From Microbacteriaceae bacterium (GTDB lineage: Bacteria; Actinomycetota; Actinomycetes; Actinomycetales; Microbacteriaceae): 19,070 nt of DNA. The translations under genes were made by a program, and so were the position numbers. Shown piece after piece: positions 1 to 7,483 of this stretch. Within the stretch, counting starts at the first letter, position 1. Each line of letters opens with the position of its first letter. Below the pieces are notes generated by a model. It had not been told where the DNA came from and did not search any database. It saw nothing but the letters and a program-made list of their open reading frames with translations. The stretch lies in contig JAGIAU010000013.1 in NCBI GenBank assembly GCA_017744755.1, forward strand, positions 1 through 19,070. Direction: 5' to 3'.

Positions 1-690
1 GCGGAGCTCGGTCATGACGCGCCCCGCCTGCTGCGGCGTCCCGCCGAGCGCGGCCTTCGCGTCCACGAGCGCACCCAGGAGGCCGGAGAACGCCCTCGGG
101 TCCGCGAGCTGGTCGGCGGTCACGGCGGCCGCGAGCGCGTCGCCTTCGGCGATCACGGCATCGAGGTCGATGAACGCGCGGTCGATGCTCGCGGCCGGGC
201 CCGCCGCCGCGGGCGCCACCGGCGCGGGATCGGCCGGCGCCGAGGGCGCCGGGGAGATGACGACGACCGTGACGACGGTCGCGATGCCGGCGGCGACGAG
301 CAGGCCGGCCGCGGCGACGGGCGCCCAGCGCGGGAGGCGGAAGCGGACGCGCCGGGCGGCCTGCAGCGCGTGCCCCACGGAGCGGCGGAGCCGGGTCCGA
401 AGCAGGTCGAGACGGGCCGCGGCGACCGGGAGCCGCCCCGGGAGCGCGCGGAGCCACAGGACGAGGGCCGTTCCGACCTTCGCGAGCCACCGCTCGAAGC
501 GGTCCATCGGCGAGCGCGGCCGGAGGCGGCGCGTCCTCGGCGCGTCCTCGGCGAGCGCGGCGACGAGGACCTCGACCCCTTCGACGGGCTCGGTCGCGCC
601 GAGCGACCATGATCCGGTCACGGGGTCGCGGATGACCTCGACCGTGTCGACGGCCGCTCGGGCCTCCGTCATCGTGGCCTTCCCGTCCAT
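1..690 (-). CDS. Partial single-pass membrane protein of unknown function
   Basis: An open leftward frame of 230 codons runs from an ATG at 690 off the left edge, so the C-terminus is missing. The N-terminal ~115 residues look cytoplasmic: an acidic start, a stretch resembling a short domain (VEVIRDPVTGSWSLG), then an Arg-rich region (RTRRLRPR, RLRRSVGHALQAARRVRFRL). One hydrophobic segment follows at about residues 126-146 (VAAAGLLVAAGIATVVTVVV), then a Pro/Ala-rich linker and an exported helical part (DRAFIDLDAVIAEGDALAAAV), which suggests a type II membrane topology. A second in-frame ATG at 672 has a better Shine-Dalgarno (GGGAAGG, 5 nt away) and may be the true start. It is divergent from the monoamine oxidase gene. 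I recognise no family; that it is a real gene rests on the continuous open frame, GC-biased third positions and the plausible membrane segment. Confidence 0.7.
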   Translation of the reverse strand, partial: MDGKATMTEARAAVDTVEVIRDPVTGSWSLGATEPVEGVEVLVAALAEDAPRTRRLRPRSPMDRFERWLAKVGTALVLWLRALPGRLPVAAARLDLLRTRLRRSVGHALQAARRVRFRLPRWAPVAAAGLLVAAGIATVVTVVVISPAPSAPADPAPVAPAAAGPAASIDRAFIDLDAVIAEGDALAAAVTADQLADPRAFSGLLGALVDAKAALGGTPQQAGRVMTELR

Positions 691-800
691 GGGGCGACAC
701 CTTAGGCGACGCATCTGGATACCCCCTGTTCGGGGGATGCGCCATGCCGCGGGCCTGCGCGGGACGCGCGCATCGGGAGGACCGTGGGACGCTAGGGGAC

Positions 801-2150
801 ATGCCCTCCGCACTGTTCGACGACGGCTCGGCCGCGATCCCGGCGGCGACGCCCGCGCCGCCGGAGCGCGTGATCGTCGTCGGCGCCGGCATCGCGGGGC
901 TCACGGCGGCGAACGCGCTGCGCACCGCGGGCGTCGAATGCCTCGTCGTCGAGGCGCGCGACCGGATCGGCGGGCGGCTGCACACCGTCGAGGTGGACGG
1001 CGTCGTCGCCGACCTCGGCGGCGCCTGGATCCATCACCCCGGTGCGAACGTGCTCGACGCCTGGGTGCGCTTCGCCGGGGTGCCGTTCATCGCCGACCCG
1101 AACGGCACGGCGTTCACGGGCGCCGACCTCGGCGAGGGCCGGGTGCTGACGCCCGAGGAGCTCGCGGGGGTCGGCTATGCGGCGCTCGATCCGGTCGCGG
1201 CGATCGTCGCCGCCGACGAGGCGGCCGGCCGGCCGGACCGCTCGGCGCTCGAGGTCGTCGAGCAGCATCTCGCGACGCTGCCCGACGGCGCCGACCGGGA
1301 CCGGCTCCGCCAGCTCATGGCCTCGATGATCGAGCAGGACGCGGCGGGGCCGCTCGGCGACGTCTCGGCGCGCTGGATCTTCGACGCGCAGTCGCTCGTC
1401 GGCGACGTCGTCGACAACATCGCGGTCGACGGCTACCGTTCCGTCCTGGCCCCGCTCGCGGCGGGCACCAGGATCCTGCTCGACCGCCCGGTGCGCCGGG
1501 TCGTGCAGACCGAGGAGGGCGTCACGGTCGAGGGCGACGGCTGGTCGGAGTCCGGCAGCCACGTCGTCGTCACCGCGCCGCTCGGCGTGCTCAAGGCGGG
1601 CGCGATCGAGTTCGTCCCGCCGCTGCATCCGGAACGGCAGGCGATCGTGGAACGCGCCGGATTCGGGAGCATGGAGAAGGTCGTCGTCGCCTTCGCCGAG
1701 CCGTTCTGGCAGGCCGATGGCCTGAACCACGCTGTGATCCACCCGGCGGACCGGAGCCAGGCCGCCGCCTGGACCTGGGACTACGGCCGCCGCGCGATCA
1801 ACTTCCTCATCGCCACCTCGGCGACGGGGGCGGCCTGGGCGGATCCGCGCGGCTGGGCGGTCGAGCAGCTCGAGTGCCTCTGGGGCTCGCCGCTGCCCGC
1901 CGAGCCGAGCGGCGTCGTCGCGACCGACTGGCTGCACGACGAGTACGCGCACGGCTCCTACAGCCATGTGCGCCCCGGCTTCACCGACGCGGACAACGAC
2001 GCCCTCGGCGAGCCGCTCGGCCGGATGCTCTTCGCGGGCGAGCACACGACGGGCGCGCGCGGCGGCTACGCCGACGGGGCGATGACGAGCGGCCTGCGCG
2101 AGGCGAAGCGCCTCCTGCAGCGCCCCGCGGTCGAGCTCTCCGCCCCGTAG
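801..2150 (+). CDS. Flavin monoamine oxidase family protein (FAD-dependent amine oxidase)
   Basis: A 449-residue flavoprotein of the amine oxidase (MAO/LSD1-like) family, expected to oxidise an amine to an imine/aldehyde with release of H2O2. The N-terminal Rossmann motif is at residues 25-40 (VIVVGAGIAGLTAANA), followed by the ribose-binding acid and EARDRIGGRLHT (51-62), then GGAWIH (73-78). Lys293 in MEKVVVAF, before PFW, matches the conserved flavin-proximal lysine. The C-terminal FAD motif FAGEHTTGARGGYADGAMTSG spans about 411-431. Length is normal for bacterial members. Start choice: ATG 801 places the Rossmann strand close to the N-terminus. An in-frame ATG at 744, behind GGGGGA, would add 19 unconserved-looking residues and cannot be excluded. 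There is no signal peptide. Nearby alcohol/aldehyde dehydrogenase and acyl-CoA synthetase genes suggest it may feed an amine into an aldehyde-to-CoA route (inference). Substrate cannot be told from sequence. Confidence 0.9.
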   Translation: MPSALFDDGSAAIPAATPAPPERVIVVGAGIAGLTAANALRTAGVECLVVEARDRIGGRLHTVEVDGVVADLGGAWIHHPGANVLDAWVRFAGVPFIADPNGTAFTGADLGEGRVLTPEELAGVGYAALDPVAAIVAADEAAGRPDRSALEVVEQHLATLPDGADRDRLRQLMASMIEQDAAGPLGDVSARWIFDAQSLVGDVVDNIAVDGYRSVLAPLAAGTRILLDRPVRRVVQTEEGVTVEGDGWSESGSHVVVTAPLGVLKAGAIEFVPPLHPERQAIVERAGFGSMEKVVVAFAEPFWQADGLNHAVIHPADRSQAAAWTWDYGRRAINFLIATSATGAAWADPRGWAVEQLECLWGSPLPAEPSGVVATDWLHDEYAHGSYSHVRPGFTDADNDALGEPLGRMLFAGEHTTGARGGYADGAMTSGLREAKRLLQRPAVELSAP

Positions 2151-2174
2151 CCCTCCCCCTCCTCCCCCTCCCTC

Positions 2175-2247
2175 CCCGGGGTTCCGGTGCCGGTTATGGC
2201 TGGAACGCTCGCCACATGCCAGCCACAAGTGGCACCGGAACCCCGGG
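2175..2247. terminator. Long hairpin between convergent genes; copy A of the GTGCCACTTGTGGCTGG repeat
   Basis: 2175-2191 pairs perfectly with 2231-2247 (17 bp, CCCGGGGTTCCGGTGCC outer stem). The stem continues inwards with few mismatches through 2192-2203 and 2219-2230 to a 15-nt loop. Outside it, a polypyrimidine tract (2151-2174) faces a polypurine tract (2248-2269) that could extend the stem. It lies exactly between the 3' ends of the convergent amine oxidase (stop 2150) and alcohol dehydrogenase (stop 2270), so a bidirectional terminator role is likely. There is no clear T-run. The inner right arm is repeated exactly at 18801-18820. Confidence 0.75.
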
Positions 2248-2269
2248 AGGAGGAGGAAGGGGGAGGGGG

Positions 2270-3376
2270 TCAGAAGACGATGACCGGCTTGACGGTCACG
2301 CCGTGGTGCATGTCGTCAGCGGCCTGCTGCAGCTCGGCGAGGGAGTACCGCCGCTGCAGCCGCTCGAGCGGCAGCTCGCCGGCGGCGTGCAGCGCGACGA
2401 GCTCCGGGATGAGCGCCTGCGGATCGGCGTCGCCCATCGTGATGCCGCGCAGCGACTTGCCGAGCAGGAGCCCCGTCATCTCGACCGGCAGCTCGGTCCC
2501 GGGCGCCGCGACGCCGACGATGAGCACCGTCCCGCCGACCGCGGCGGAGGCCATCGCGGCGGCGCCGACGGCGGGCGATGCGGTCGTGTCGAAGGCGAGG
2601 GTCGTGCCGCGTCCGCCGGTCAGCTCGGCGATCCGCGCGGGCACGTCCTCGGTCGAGGCGTCGATGGTATCGGTCGCGCCGAGCTCCCGGGCGAGCTCGA
2701 GCCGCTCCGCGACGCGGTCGATCGCCACGAGCTGCGCGGGCTTCCGCCGCGCGGCCGCCCAGATCGCCGACAGCCCGACCGCGCCGGCGCCGTAGACGGC
2801 GACCGCATCCGACGGCCCGGGGCGCAGCGAGTTCCACATCGCGCCGACGCCGGTGATGACGCCGCAGCCGAGCGGCGCGAGGACCGCGAGGTCGGCGCCG
2901 GGGCCGACGCGCACGAGGGCGCGTTCATCCGCGATCGAATGCTCGGCGAACGCGCTCTGGCCGAAGAAGTGGCTGTGCACCGGCTCGCCGGCCACGCGGG
3001 TCGCCGCGGAGTCGGGGCCGCGGACGTCGCCGAGGACGTTCCGCGGGAACCAGGTCGCGCAGTAGGCCGGATGGCCGGCGGCGCAGGGGGCGCAGTCGCC
3101 GCAGGAGGTGAAGCTCATGAGCACCTGGTCCCCCGGCGCGACGCTCGTGACGCCCGGTCCGACGCGCTCGACGACGCCGGCGCCCTCGTGCCCGAGCACG
3201 CCGGGCAGCGCGAACGGCGCCCCGATCGCCTGCACCCCGAGGTCCGTGTGACACAGGCCCGTCGCGACGAGGCGGACGAGCACCTCCCCCGCGCCCGGCT
3301 CGTCGAGCTCCAGCTCGACGATCTCGAACGGCGCTCCCGCGCCCCGGACGATCGCGCCCCGGCCCGTCGTGGTCAT
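2270..3376 (-). CDS. Zinc-dependent NAD(P) alcohol dehydrogenase (aryl/benzyl-alcohol type)
   Basis: A 368-residue medium-chain dehydrogenase. Catalytic zinc ligands are visible as Cys42 (ATGLCHTD), His63-Glu64 (LGHEGAGVVERVGPGV) and Cys171 (PLGCGVITGVGA). The structural zinc site is Cys92, Cys95, Cys98 and Cys106 (SCGDCAPCAAGHPAYC). The Rossmann motif is GAGAVG at 196-201, with Asp220 at the end of the second strand favouring NAD+. It should interconvert an alcohol and an aldehyde. Overall layout resembles the benzyl/aryl-alcohol dehydrogenase branch (XylB-like) rather than class III formaldehyde dehydrogenases; this is family recall. ATG 3376 is chosen because AGAGGAAG ends 3 nt upstream and the family start fits; a longer in-frame ATG at 3418 adds 14 unsupported residues. 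It is divergent from the aldehyde dehydrogenase, with about 120 bp between starts, suggesting shared control of alcohol and aldehyde oxidation. Confidence 0.92.
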   Translation of the reverse strand: MTTTGRGAIVRGAGAPFEIVELELDEPGAGEVLVRLVATGLCHTDLGVQAIGAPFALPGVLGHEGAGVVERVGPGVTSVAPGDQVLMSFTSCGDCAPCAAGHPAYCATWFPRNVLGDVRGPDSAATRVAGEPVHSHFFGQSAFAEHSIADERALVRVGPGADLAVLAPLGCGVITGVGAMWNSLRPGPSDAVAVYGAGAVGLSAIWAAARRKPAQLVAIDRVAERLELARELGATDTIDASTEDVPARIAELTGGRGTTLAFDTTASPAVGAAAMASAAVGGTVLIVGVAAPGTELPVEMTGLLLGKSLRGITMGDADPQALIPELVALHAAGELPLERLQRRYSLAELQQAADDMHHGVTVKPVIVF

Positions 3377-3415
3377 GTGCTTCCTCTCGCCATTGAGGGA
3401 CAGCGGCCGCTGCCG

Positions 3416-3439
3416 CATAATGTCAGTAAACCTGATAAT
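3416..3439. promoter_or_regulatory. AT-rich palindromic site in divergent promoter region (putative operator plus -10 elements)
   Basis: Within the 119-bp gap between divergent dehydrogenase starts sits a short AT-rich block with imperfect dyad symmetry: AATGTCAG, TAAAC, CTGATAAT (6 of 8 arm positions symmetric). It contains GATAAT on the plus strand (3434-3439) and CATTAT on the minus strand (3417-3422), each resembling a -10 element for one of the two genes. No convincing -35 is seen in either direction. A TetR-type repressor site overlapping both promoters is a reasonable reading, but no regulator gene is present in the window. Confidence 0.45.
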
Positions 3440-3495
3440 CGCGCTCGACGGGGAGCGCGCGGGCGAAACGGATTCTCGACGAGGAGATGGACCGG

Positions 3496-5142
3496 ATGAG
3501 CGGAACGAGCGTGCTGGCGGCCCCGGCCAAGCTGGTCATCGGCGGTGAGCGCCTGGAGTCGGCGAACGGGGAGCGGCGCGACATCATCAGCCCCGCGACG
3601 GGCGCCAGGATCGCCGACGTGCCCGAGGGCACCACGGCGGACGCGGATGCGGCGATCGCCGCGGCGAAGGCGGCCTTCCCGGCGTGGTCCGCGCTGTCCG
3701 GGAGAGAACGCGCTCGCATCCTGAACAACGTCGCGCGCCTGCTCGGCGAGCGCCGCGACATCATCAGTCCCGCCACGGGCGCGAAGATCGCCGACGTGCC
3801 AGAGGGCACGATCGCCGACGCGGACGCCGCGATCGCGGCGGCGAAGGCGGCCTTCCCCGAGTGGTCGGCCCTGCCGGGCCGCGAGCGCTCGCGGATCCTG
3901 AACCGCGTCGCCCAGCTCATCCGCGAGCGGCTCGAGGACTTCGCGCAGGCGGAGACGGAGGACGTCGGCAAGCCGATCCTGTTCACCCGGATGATCGACG
4001 TGCCGACCGCGATCGAGCAGTTCGAGTACTTCGCCGCGCTCGCCCAGACGCTCGACGGCTCGGTCCGCGAGACCCCGCTCGACGCGCTCTCCCTCGTGCG
4101 GCGCGAGCCGCTCGGCGTCGTCGCGGCGATCACCCCGTTCAACTTCCCGATCATCCTGTCGGCCTCGAAGCTCGCGCCGGCGCTCGCCGCGGGGAACACG
4201 GTCGTCCACAAGCCGGCCGAGGACACGCCGCTGTCCGCGTTCCTGCTCGCCGAGGCGCTCGCCGACGCCGGCATCCCGAAGGGGGTCGTCAACCTGATCA
4301 CCGGCCCCGGCGCGGAGCTCGGGAACCACATCGTCGCGCACCCCGACGTCGCCGCCGTCGCGTTCACCGGCTCGACGGCCGTCGGCCGGCACATCGCCTC
4401 GGTCGCCGGCGCGAACCTCAAGCCGGTCATGACGGAGCTCGGCGGTGATGGCGCGAACATCGTGTTCGCCGACGCCGACATCGACCAGGCGGTCGGCGCG
4501 ATCATCAACGCGTTCGTCTACAACACCGGACAGTTCTGCATGTCGGGCACCCGCCTGCTCGTCGAGCGCCCGATCCACGACACGATCGTCGGGATCCTCT
4601 CCGGCGCCGTGCCGCATGTCCCGCTCGGCAGCCCGAGCGACCCGAGCACGGTCATCGGACCGCTCGTCAGCGAGAAGCAGCGCCAGCGCGTGCAGCGGCT
4701 CGTCGAGCAGGCCGTCGCCGACGGCGGCACCATCGCGACGGGCGGCGCGCCGCTCGATCGCGACGGCGGCTACTACTACCCGCCGACCATCATCACGGGC
4801 GTGCCGAACCACTCCGAGGCGGTGCAGGAGGAGATCTTCGGCCCGGTGCTGACCGTGCAGGCCTTCGACACGGAGGCCGAGGCGATCGAGCTCGCGAACT
4901 CGACGCGCTACGGCCTCGCCGCCGGCGTGCAGACCTCGGACATCGCCAAGGCGCTGCGCGTGACGAAGCAGCTCAAGGCCGGCGTGCAGTGGGTGAACGG
5001 CTGGGCGATGCTCGACCCCTCGGTGCCGTTCGGCGGCTACAAGGACTCCGGCCTCGGCCGCGAGTCCGGCCCCGAGGCGCTGCTCAACTACACGCGGGCC
5101 AAGTCGGTCACGATCTCGGTCCCGCCGGCCCCGGCCTCGTGA
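3496..5142 (+). CDS. NAD(P)-dependent aldehyde dehydrogenase with duplicated N-terminal segment
   Basis: A 548-residue aldehyde dehydrogenase, oxidising an aldehyde to the acid. Visible are Asn216 in ITPFNFP, the cofactor motif FTGST (290-294), general base Glu314 (MTELGGDGANIVF), catalytic Cys348 (NTGQFCMSGTRL) and EEIFGPV (445-451). The family is normally about 480-490 residues. The excess is explained by a tandem in-frame duplication: residues 25-83 and 84-142 are 59-residue copies, 51 of 59 identical, both beginning GERRDIISPATGA. Start: ATG 3496 lies 9 nt after GAGGAG; the upstream ATG at 3487 abuts that sequence. The stop overlaps the GTG of the acyl-CoA synthetase (GTGA), so the two are translationally coupled and the acid is probably activated to its CoA ester. 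Function as an active enzyme is likely but unproven given the extra segment near the tetramer and NAD-binding region. Confidence 0.92.
   Translation: MSGTSVLAAPAKLVIGGERLESANGERRDIISPATGARIADVPEGTTADADAAIAAAKAAFPAWSALSGRERARILNNVARLLGERRDIISPATGAKIADVPEGTIADADAAIAAAKAAFPEWSALPGRERSRILNRVAQLIRERLEDFAQAETEDVGKPILFTRMIDVPTAIEQFEYFAALAQTLDGSVRETPLDALSLVRREPLGVVAAITPFNFPIILSASKLAPALAAGNTVVHKPAEDTPLSAFLLAEALADAGIPKGVVNLITGPGAELGNHIVAHPDVAAVAFTGSTAVGRHIASVAGANLKPVMTELGGDGANIVFADADIDQAVGAIINAFVYNTGQFCMSGTRLLVERPIHDTIVGILSGAVPHVPLGSPSDPSTVIGPLVSEKQRQRVQRLVEQAVADGGTIATGGAPLDRDGGYYYPPTIITGVPNHSEAVQEEIFGPVLTVQAFDTEAEAIELANSTRYGLAAGVQTSDIAKALRVTKQLKAGVQWVNGWAMLDPSVPFGGYKDSGLGRESGPEALLNYTRAKSVTISVPPAPAS
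3568..3921 (+). repeat. Tandem 177-bp in-frame duplication inside the aldehyde dehydrogenase gene
   Basis: Copy 1 is 3568-3744 and copy 2 is 3745-3921, directly adjacent. The encoded 59-residue units differ at 8 positions, and the DNA differs further at many silent third positions. The duplication is therefore not fresh, or it arose by recombination between two related dehydrogenase genes. Confidence 0.93.
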
Positions 5143-6884
5143 GCGCCGGCGCCGACGAGGAACCCCCCGCCTGGGACGTCAACTGGTCCCAGCTCTGGGA
5201 CCGGGTGGCGAACGCGCTCCCCGACGCCCCGGCGATCGAGACCCTCGGCGAGGTCCTGAGCTACGCCGAGCTCGAGGACCGGGCCGCGCGCCTCGCGAGG
5301 ACGTTCGCCGAGCTCGGCGTGGGGCCCGGCGACGCCGTCGGCCTGTTCCTCTACAACCGGGCCGAGTACCTGGAGTCGATCTACGCGGCGTTCAAGCTCG
5401 GGGCCGTCCCCGTGAACATGAACTTCCGCTACCGGGCCAAGGAGCTCGCGGAGCTCATCGCGATCGCGCGGGTCCAGGTGCTCGTCGCGCCGTCGAGCCT
5501 GCGCGCCGAGGTCCTCGGCGCCCTCTCGATGGTCGAGGAGGCCGCCGGCGGCGGCCGTCTCGAGACCACCCGTCCCGCCCACATCGAGATCGACGACACC
5601 TCCCCCGGCTCCCTGAGCGAGCGCAGCGAGTCGACTGGCTCCCTGAAGTCGACTGGCTCCCTGAGCGAGCGCAGCGAGTCGAAGGGCGCCATCCCCTACG
5701 AGTCCGCCATCGGCGACCGCCACGACGGCCCCGACCCGCGCAGCGGCCGCGACCCCATCTACCTCTTCACCGGCGGCACGACCGGCACCCCGAAGGCGGT
5801 CGTATGGCGCCACGGCGACCTCCTCGACGCGCAGCTCGTCTCCCTCTACGGCACCGGCCCCGGCGCCGTGCTGCCGGCGAGCGTCGAGGAGATGGTCGCC
5901 GTCGCGACCGACCCCGCGCGCCCCGCACCGCGCATGCTCCCCATCGCGCCGCTCATGCACTCCTCCGCGATGTTCAACTCGATGAACACGCTGACGCTCG
6001 GCGGCACGGTCGTCTTCCTGAACAACCCGCGCTTCGACCCCGCCCAGGTGCTCCGCACGGTCCAGGACCGCGGCGTGACCCGCACCGTCATCGCCGGCAA
6101 CGCCGTCGCCGCCCCGCTCGTCGACGAGCTGCAGCGCGCGGCCGCCGCGGGCGAGCCGTACGACGTGTCGAGCCTCGACCTCGTGACGTCCTCGGGCATG
6201 GCGTGGACCGACGATTCGAAGGCGGAGCTGCTCGCGCACCTGCGCGACGCGCTGCTCTTCGACATCTTCGGGGCCACCGAGGGCGGGCCGTTCGCCTACG
6301 CCTTCGTGCGCTCCGCCGACGACCTGCCGAGCCGGATCGTGCTCGCCCAGGGGGCCGCCGTCCTCGACGAGGACGGGAACGAGCTCGACCGCGAGTCCGG
6401 CGAGACCGGCGTCCTCGCCTACGCGGGCCCGAAGCCCCTCGGCTACCTCGACGCCCCGGAGAAGACCCTGGAGACGTACCGCCGGGTCGGTGAACGCACC
6501 TACGTGGTCCCCGGCGACTTCGTCCGGCTCGTCGGCGGCGGGCGCATCGAGTTCCTCGGGCGCGGCTCCGCGACGGTCAACACGGGTGGCGAGAAGGTCT
6601 ACCCCGCCGAGGTCGAGGACGCCCTGCGGCTGCACCCGGACGTGACGGACGCCGTCGTGTTCGGCGTCGCGGACCGGCGCTGGGGCCAGGCCGTCGCGGC
6701 GGTCGTCGCGGTGCGCGAGGGCTCGTCCGTCACGCCCGAGACCCTGCGCGACCACGTCGGCGAGCACCTCGCCGGCTACAAGAAGCCGCGCCGCCTCGTC
6801 GTCGTCGACTCCCTCGAGCGCACCCCGAGCGGCAAGGCGGACATGCGCCGCCTCAAGGCCCTCGTGGAGTCACAGGTCGAGTAG
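5139..6884 (+). CDS. AMP-binding acyl-CoA synthetase / ligase
   Basis: A 581-residue member of the ANL adenylate-forming superfamily, activating a carboxylic acid to acyl-AMP and then acyl-CoA. Motifs in order: the phosphate-binding loop LFTGGTTGTPKAVVWRH (209-225), FDIFGATEGG (374-383), the YxxxGD hinge region around 454-460 (YVVPGD), the GRG segment and TVNTGGEKVYPAEVEDAL (479-496), and the C-terminal catalytic lysine in RTPSGKADMRRLK (Lys566). The GTG start at 5139 overlaps the aldehyde dehydrogenase stop by 4 bp; no upstream in-frame start is needed. Residues 157-183, just before the phosphate loop, form a low-complexity Ser/Glu/Arg/Gly linker with two SLSERSES blocks, encoded by copies of a dispersed DNA repeat. 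Substrate is unknown; fatty or aromatic acids are both possible. It probably acts directly after the aldehyde dehydrogenase. Confidence 0.92.
   Translation: MSAGADEEPPAWDVNWSQLWDRVANALPDAPAIETLGEVLSYAELEDRAARLARTFAELGVGPGDAVGLFLYNRAEYLESIYAAFKLGAVPVNMNFRYRAKELAELIAIARVQVLVAPSSLRAEVLGALSMVEEAAGGGRLETTRPAHIEIDDTSPGSLSERSESTGSLKSTGSLSERSESKGAIPYESAIGDRHDGPDPRSGRDPIYLFTGGTTGTPKAVVWRHGDLLDAQLVSLYGTGPGAVLPASVEEMVAVATDPARPAPRMLPIAPLMHSSAMFNSMNTLTLGGTVVFLNNPRFDPAQVLRTVQDRGVTRTVIAGNAVAAPLVDELQRAAAAGEPYDVSSLDLVTSSGMAWTDDSKAELLAHLRDALLFDIFGATEGGPFAYAFVRSADDLPSRIVLAQGAAVLDEDGNELDRESGETGVLAYAGPKPLGYLDAPEKTLETYRRVGERTYVVPGDFVRLVGGGRIEFLGRGSATVNTGGEKVYPAEVEDALRLHPDVTDAVVFGVADRRWGQAVAAVVAVREGSSVTPETLRDHVGEHLAGYKKPRRLVVVDSLERTPSGKADMRRLKALVESQVE
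5607..5686 (+). repeat. Three copies of a dispersed palindromic-type repeat inside coding sequence
   Basis: Copy 1 (5607-5636) and copy 3 (5655-5686) share GGCTCCCTGAGCGAGCGCAG followed by CGAGTCGA. Copy 2 (5637-5654) is GGCTCCCTGAAGTCGACT, the same unit with an exact 12-bp internal deletion. All lengths are multiples that keep the ligase frame open. The CCCTGAGCGAGC motif also forms the outer stem of the hairpin at 8954-9026. From recall, CCCTGAGCGAGC...TCGAAGGG-type elements are widespread intergenic repeats in high-GC bacteria. Confidence 0.85.
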
Positions 6885-6896
6885 CGGTCCGAGTGG

Positions 6897-7472
6897 TCAG
6901 AAGCCCCACATCATGCCGTTGGGCTGATCGCCGGCGAGTCGCAGCAGACAGCCCTCGATCCGGGTCTTGTTCGGATCCTCGGCTCCGAGCGGCGCAAGCT
7001 GAGGCAGGTTCGTCTCATCGCCCTGAGTCTCGACGCCCATCTGACCGAGGCAGTCCTGGAGGTCTGCCATGAGCTTCTCATCCATGACGGGTTCGTTCGT
7101 CAACTCATAGCCGAACATGACGAGCCGGTAATGGGCGTCGCTGCAACGATTGTCGACCGCAGCCGCATCGTCTCGCTTCGAGTAGTCGACCTCGTACAGC
7201 GGACGCCAGCCATCGACCGGGTTCGTCCCGTTCCTCGTCACCTCGACGTCTTCGGCACCAGCGCACTCCGCATACGCTGCGAACGCCGATTCGAGCTCGT
7301 CGCGGGTGACTTGCAGGTCCATGAGCGCGTCCGACTGGGTGACTAGGTTCGCCGCCTTGGCCGCACCGAGCACGTCCGCCGCGGTCTGAAAGCCCGCTGC
7401 ACCCACGGGGGCGCAGCCGGCGAGCGCCGACGCTACCAGCAGGCCGGCCACGGCCATCGCCATCTTCTTCAT
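6897..7472 (-). CDS. Putative lipoprotein of unknown function
   Basis: A 191-residue protein beginning MKKMAMAVAGLLVASALAGC, a classical lipoprotein signal peptide with lipobox LAGC, so Cys20 is expected to be acylated and the protein anchored outside the membrane. The mature part has several further cysteines (in YAECAGAED, DNRCSD, QDCLGQ, EGCLLRL) that may form disulfides, and no catalytic motif that I recognise. The ATG at 7472 is supported by AGGCGG 7 nt upstream and by the signal peptide; an upstream extension would destroy it. It lies 11 nt after the stop of the secreted-protein gene, so the two are probably cotranscribed. Base composition and codon use (many TCG/TTG, AAG and GAT-type choices) look less GC-rich than the neighbouring enzymes, hinting at accessory or acquired origin. 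It converges tail to tail with the acyl-CoA synthetase gene with a 12-nt gap. Confidence 0.85.
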   Translation of the reverse strand: MKKMAMAVAGLLVASALAGCAPVGAAGFQTAADVLGAAKAANLVTQSDALMDLQVTRDELESAFAAYAECAGAEDVEVTRNGTNPVDGWRPLYEVDYSKRDDAAAVDNRCSDAHYRLVMFGYELTNEPVMDEKLMADLQDCLGQMGVETQGDETNLPQLAPLGAEDPNKTRIEGCLLRLAGDQPNGMMWGF

Positions 7473-7483
7473 CGGAGGACCGC

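Noticed and set aside
14..3499. Very long rightward open frame with Arg/Ala/Gly-rich translation across the left part
   Set aside because: It is antisense or out of frame to the membrane protein, amine oxidase and alcohol dehydrogenase genes. In such GC-rich DNA stops are rare in shadow frames, and the product has no domain pattern.
3568..3921. Aldehyde dehydrogenase duplication as an assembly artefact
   Set aside because: The two copies differ at 8 residues and many silent sites, which an assembly duplication would not create.
3373..6767. Long leftward open frames opposite the aldehyde dehydrogenase and acyl-CoA synthetase
   Set aside because: Highly charged Arg/Asp/Gly-rich translations typical of antisense shadows; the sense-strand genes have full family motifs.
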